The notes under the pieces were generated by a model. That model was not told the origin of the DNA, searched no databases, and saw only the letters and a list, made by a program, of their open reading frames with translations. Source: a virus. Taken from it: 27,131 nt of DNA. The DNA lies in the IMG/VR virus record IMGVR_UViG_3300020203_000083, positions 1 through 27,131 of that record. One strand, 5' to 3'. Below are positions 26,950 through 27,131 of this stretch, in pieces (position 1 is the first letter of the stretch; each line of letters begins with the position of its first letter). Position numbers and translations under genes: made by a program.

Positions 26950-27131
26950 GCGACAAGCCGACATTCGTGGAATTTGAGGCGGCATTACGCGAGGCGAAGG
27001 ACGAAATATCTAAGTTGATATATGGCTGGCCGAAAGAGCGCGACGGGCTTAGGGCAGAGCTTAAAGAGTGTGAGATCACAATCGAAAAGCTTGATGAAGC
27101 ATGCGACAATCTACTCAGCCAGCGCCGCCAT
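26946..27131 (+). CDS. Partial gene sharing a duplicated module with the Cys-cluster gene
   Basis: The frame opens MSDKPTFVEFEAALREAKDE and runs off the right edge after 62 residues. It is coupled to the preceding gene by ATGA. Residues 16-33 are encoded by the 56-bp direct repeat shared with 26315-26758, and a charged helix follows (GLRAELKECEITIEKLDEAC), so a coiled coil is likely. It appears to combine the start cassette of the gene at 26755 with the helical module of the gene at 26315. Confidence 0.6.
   Translation, partial: MSDKPTFVEFEAALREAKDEISKLIYGWPKERDGLRAELKECEITIEKLDEACDNLLSQRRH
26990..27045 (+). repeat. 56-bp perfect direct repeat, copy 2
   Basis: Identical to 26629-26684 and in the same reading frame of a different gene. 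The copies are 361 bases apart; recombination between them would delete the gene at 26755-26949. Confidence 0.85.

Noticed and set aside
1-27131. CRISPR arrays, tRNA or rRNA genes, insertion sequences, integrase or attachment sites
   Set aside because: No regularly spaced repeats, cloverleaf-like segments, transposase or recombinase motifs were seen. The GGTTCGATTCGC-like stretch near 9616 lies in a coding region without tRNA arms.

Overview
This window reads as part of the genome of a tailed double-stranded DNA phage with a short-tailed (podovirus-like) virion. No integrase, repressor/Cro pair, contractile or long-tail gene, tRNA or rRNA was seen. The host cannot be named from the sequence. 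A Sec-type signal peptide on one fibre protein and on one small protein is compatible with a bacterial host, but nothing points to a taxon.

The genome is arranged in two divergent arms. Leftward arm (minus strand, about 18.93 kb down to 1): terminase small subunit, terminase large subunit, portal, a small helical protein, scaffold, N4-gp56-like major capsid protein, two small beta-rich capsid-associated proteins, a small coiled-coil protein, a head-tail adaptor, a fibre with a signal peptide, a Gly-rich tip-like protein, a beta-propeller-like nozzle/hub protein, a second fibre with a virion-anchor N-terminus, a cupin protein, an ejection-type protein, a small protein, and the N-terminal 301 residues of a second ejection-type protein cut by the window edge. 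Genes are packed with ATGA/TAATG couplings or gaps of a few bases. The main gaps are terS-terL, scaffold-capsid and between the two capsid-associated genes, and each holds dyad symmetry.

Rightward arm (plus strand, about 19.65 kb to the end): about twenty mostly very small genes, many coupled by ATGA overlaps. Recognisable products are a KHTPGPW-family protein, a zinc-ribbon protein, a two-helix membrane protein, a small exported protein, a ribbon-helix-helix DNA-binding protein, a solitary beta-class DNA methyltransferase and a truncated RusA-like resolvase. The last 1 kb shows recent local duplication: a perfect 56-bp direct repeat and reused start-codon cassettes. No polymerase, helicase, primase or lysis cassette is identifiable, so the genome continues beyond both edges.

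The divergent junction (about 18.93-19.65 kb, with a satellite at 19.90-20.13 kb) is the richest non-coding part. It holds two inverted 24-bp arrays of 7-bp iterons, a 10-T tract, several perfect dyads (one directly before the first rightward gene), repeated TTGACA/TGTCAA half-sites and a long direct repeat. It is a candidate replication origin plus control region. A palindrome close to GGTGT(A/T)ACACC occurs before several genes in both arms and is the best candidate for a phage-wide regulatory element. All functional statements rest on reading motifs and gene order by eye; no database search was possible.
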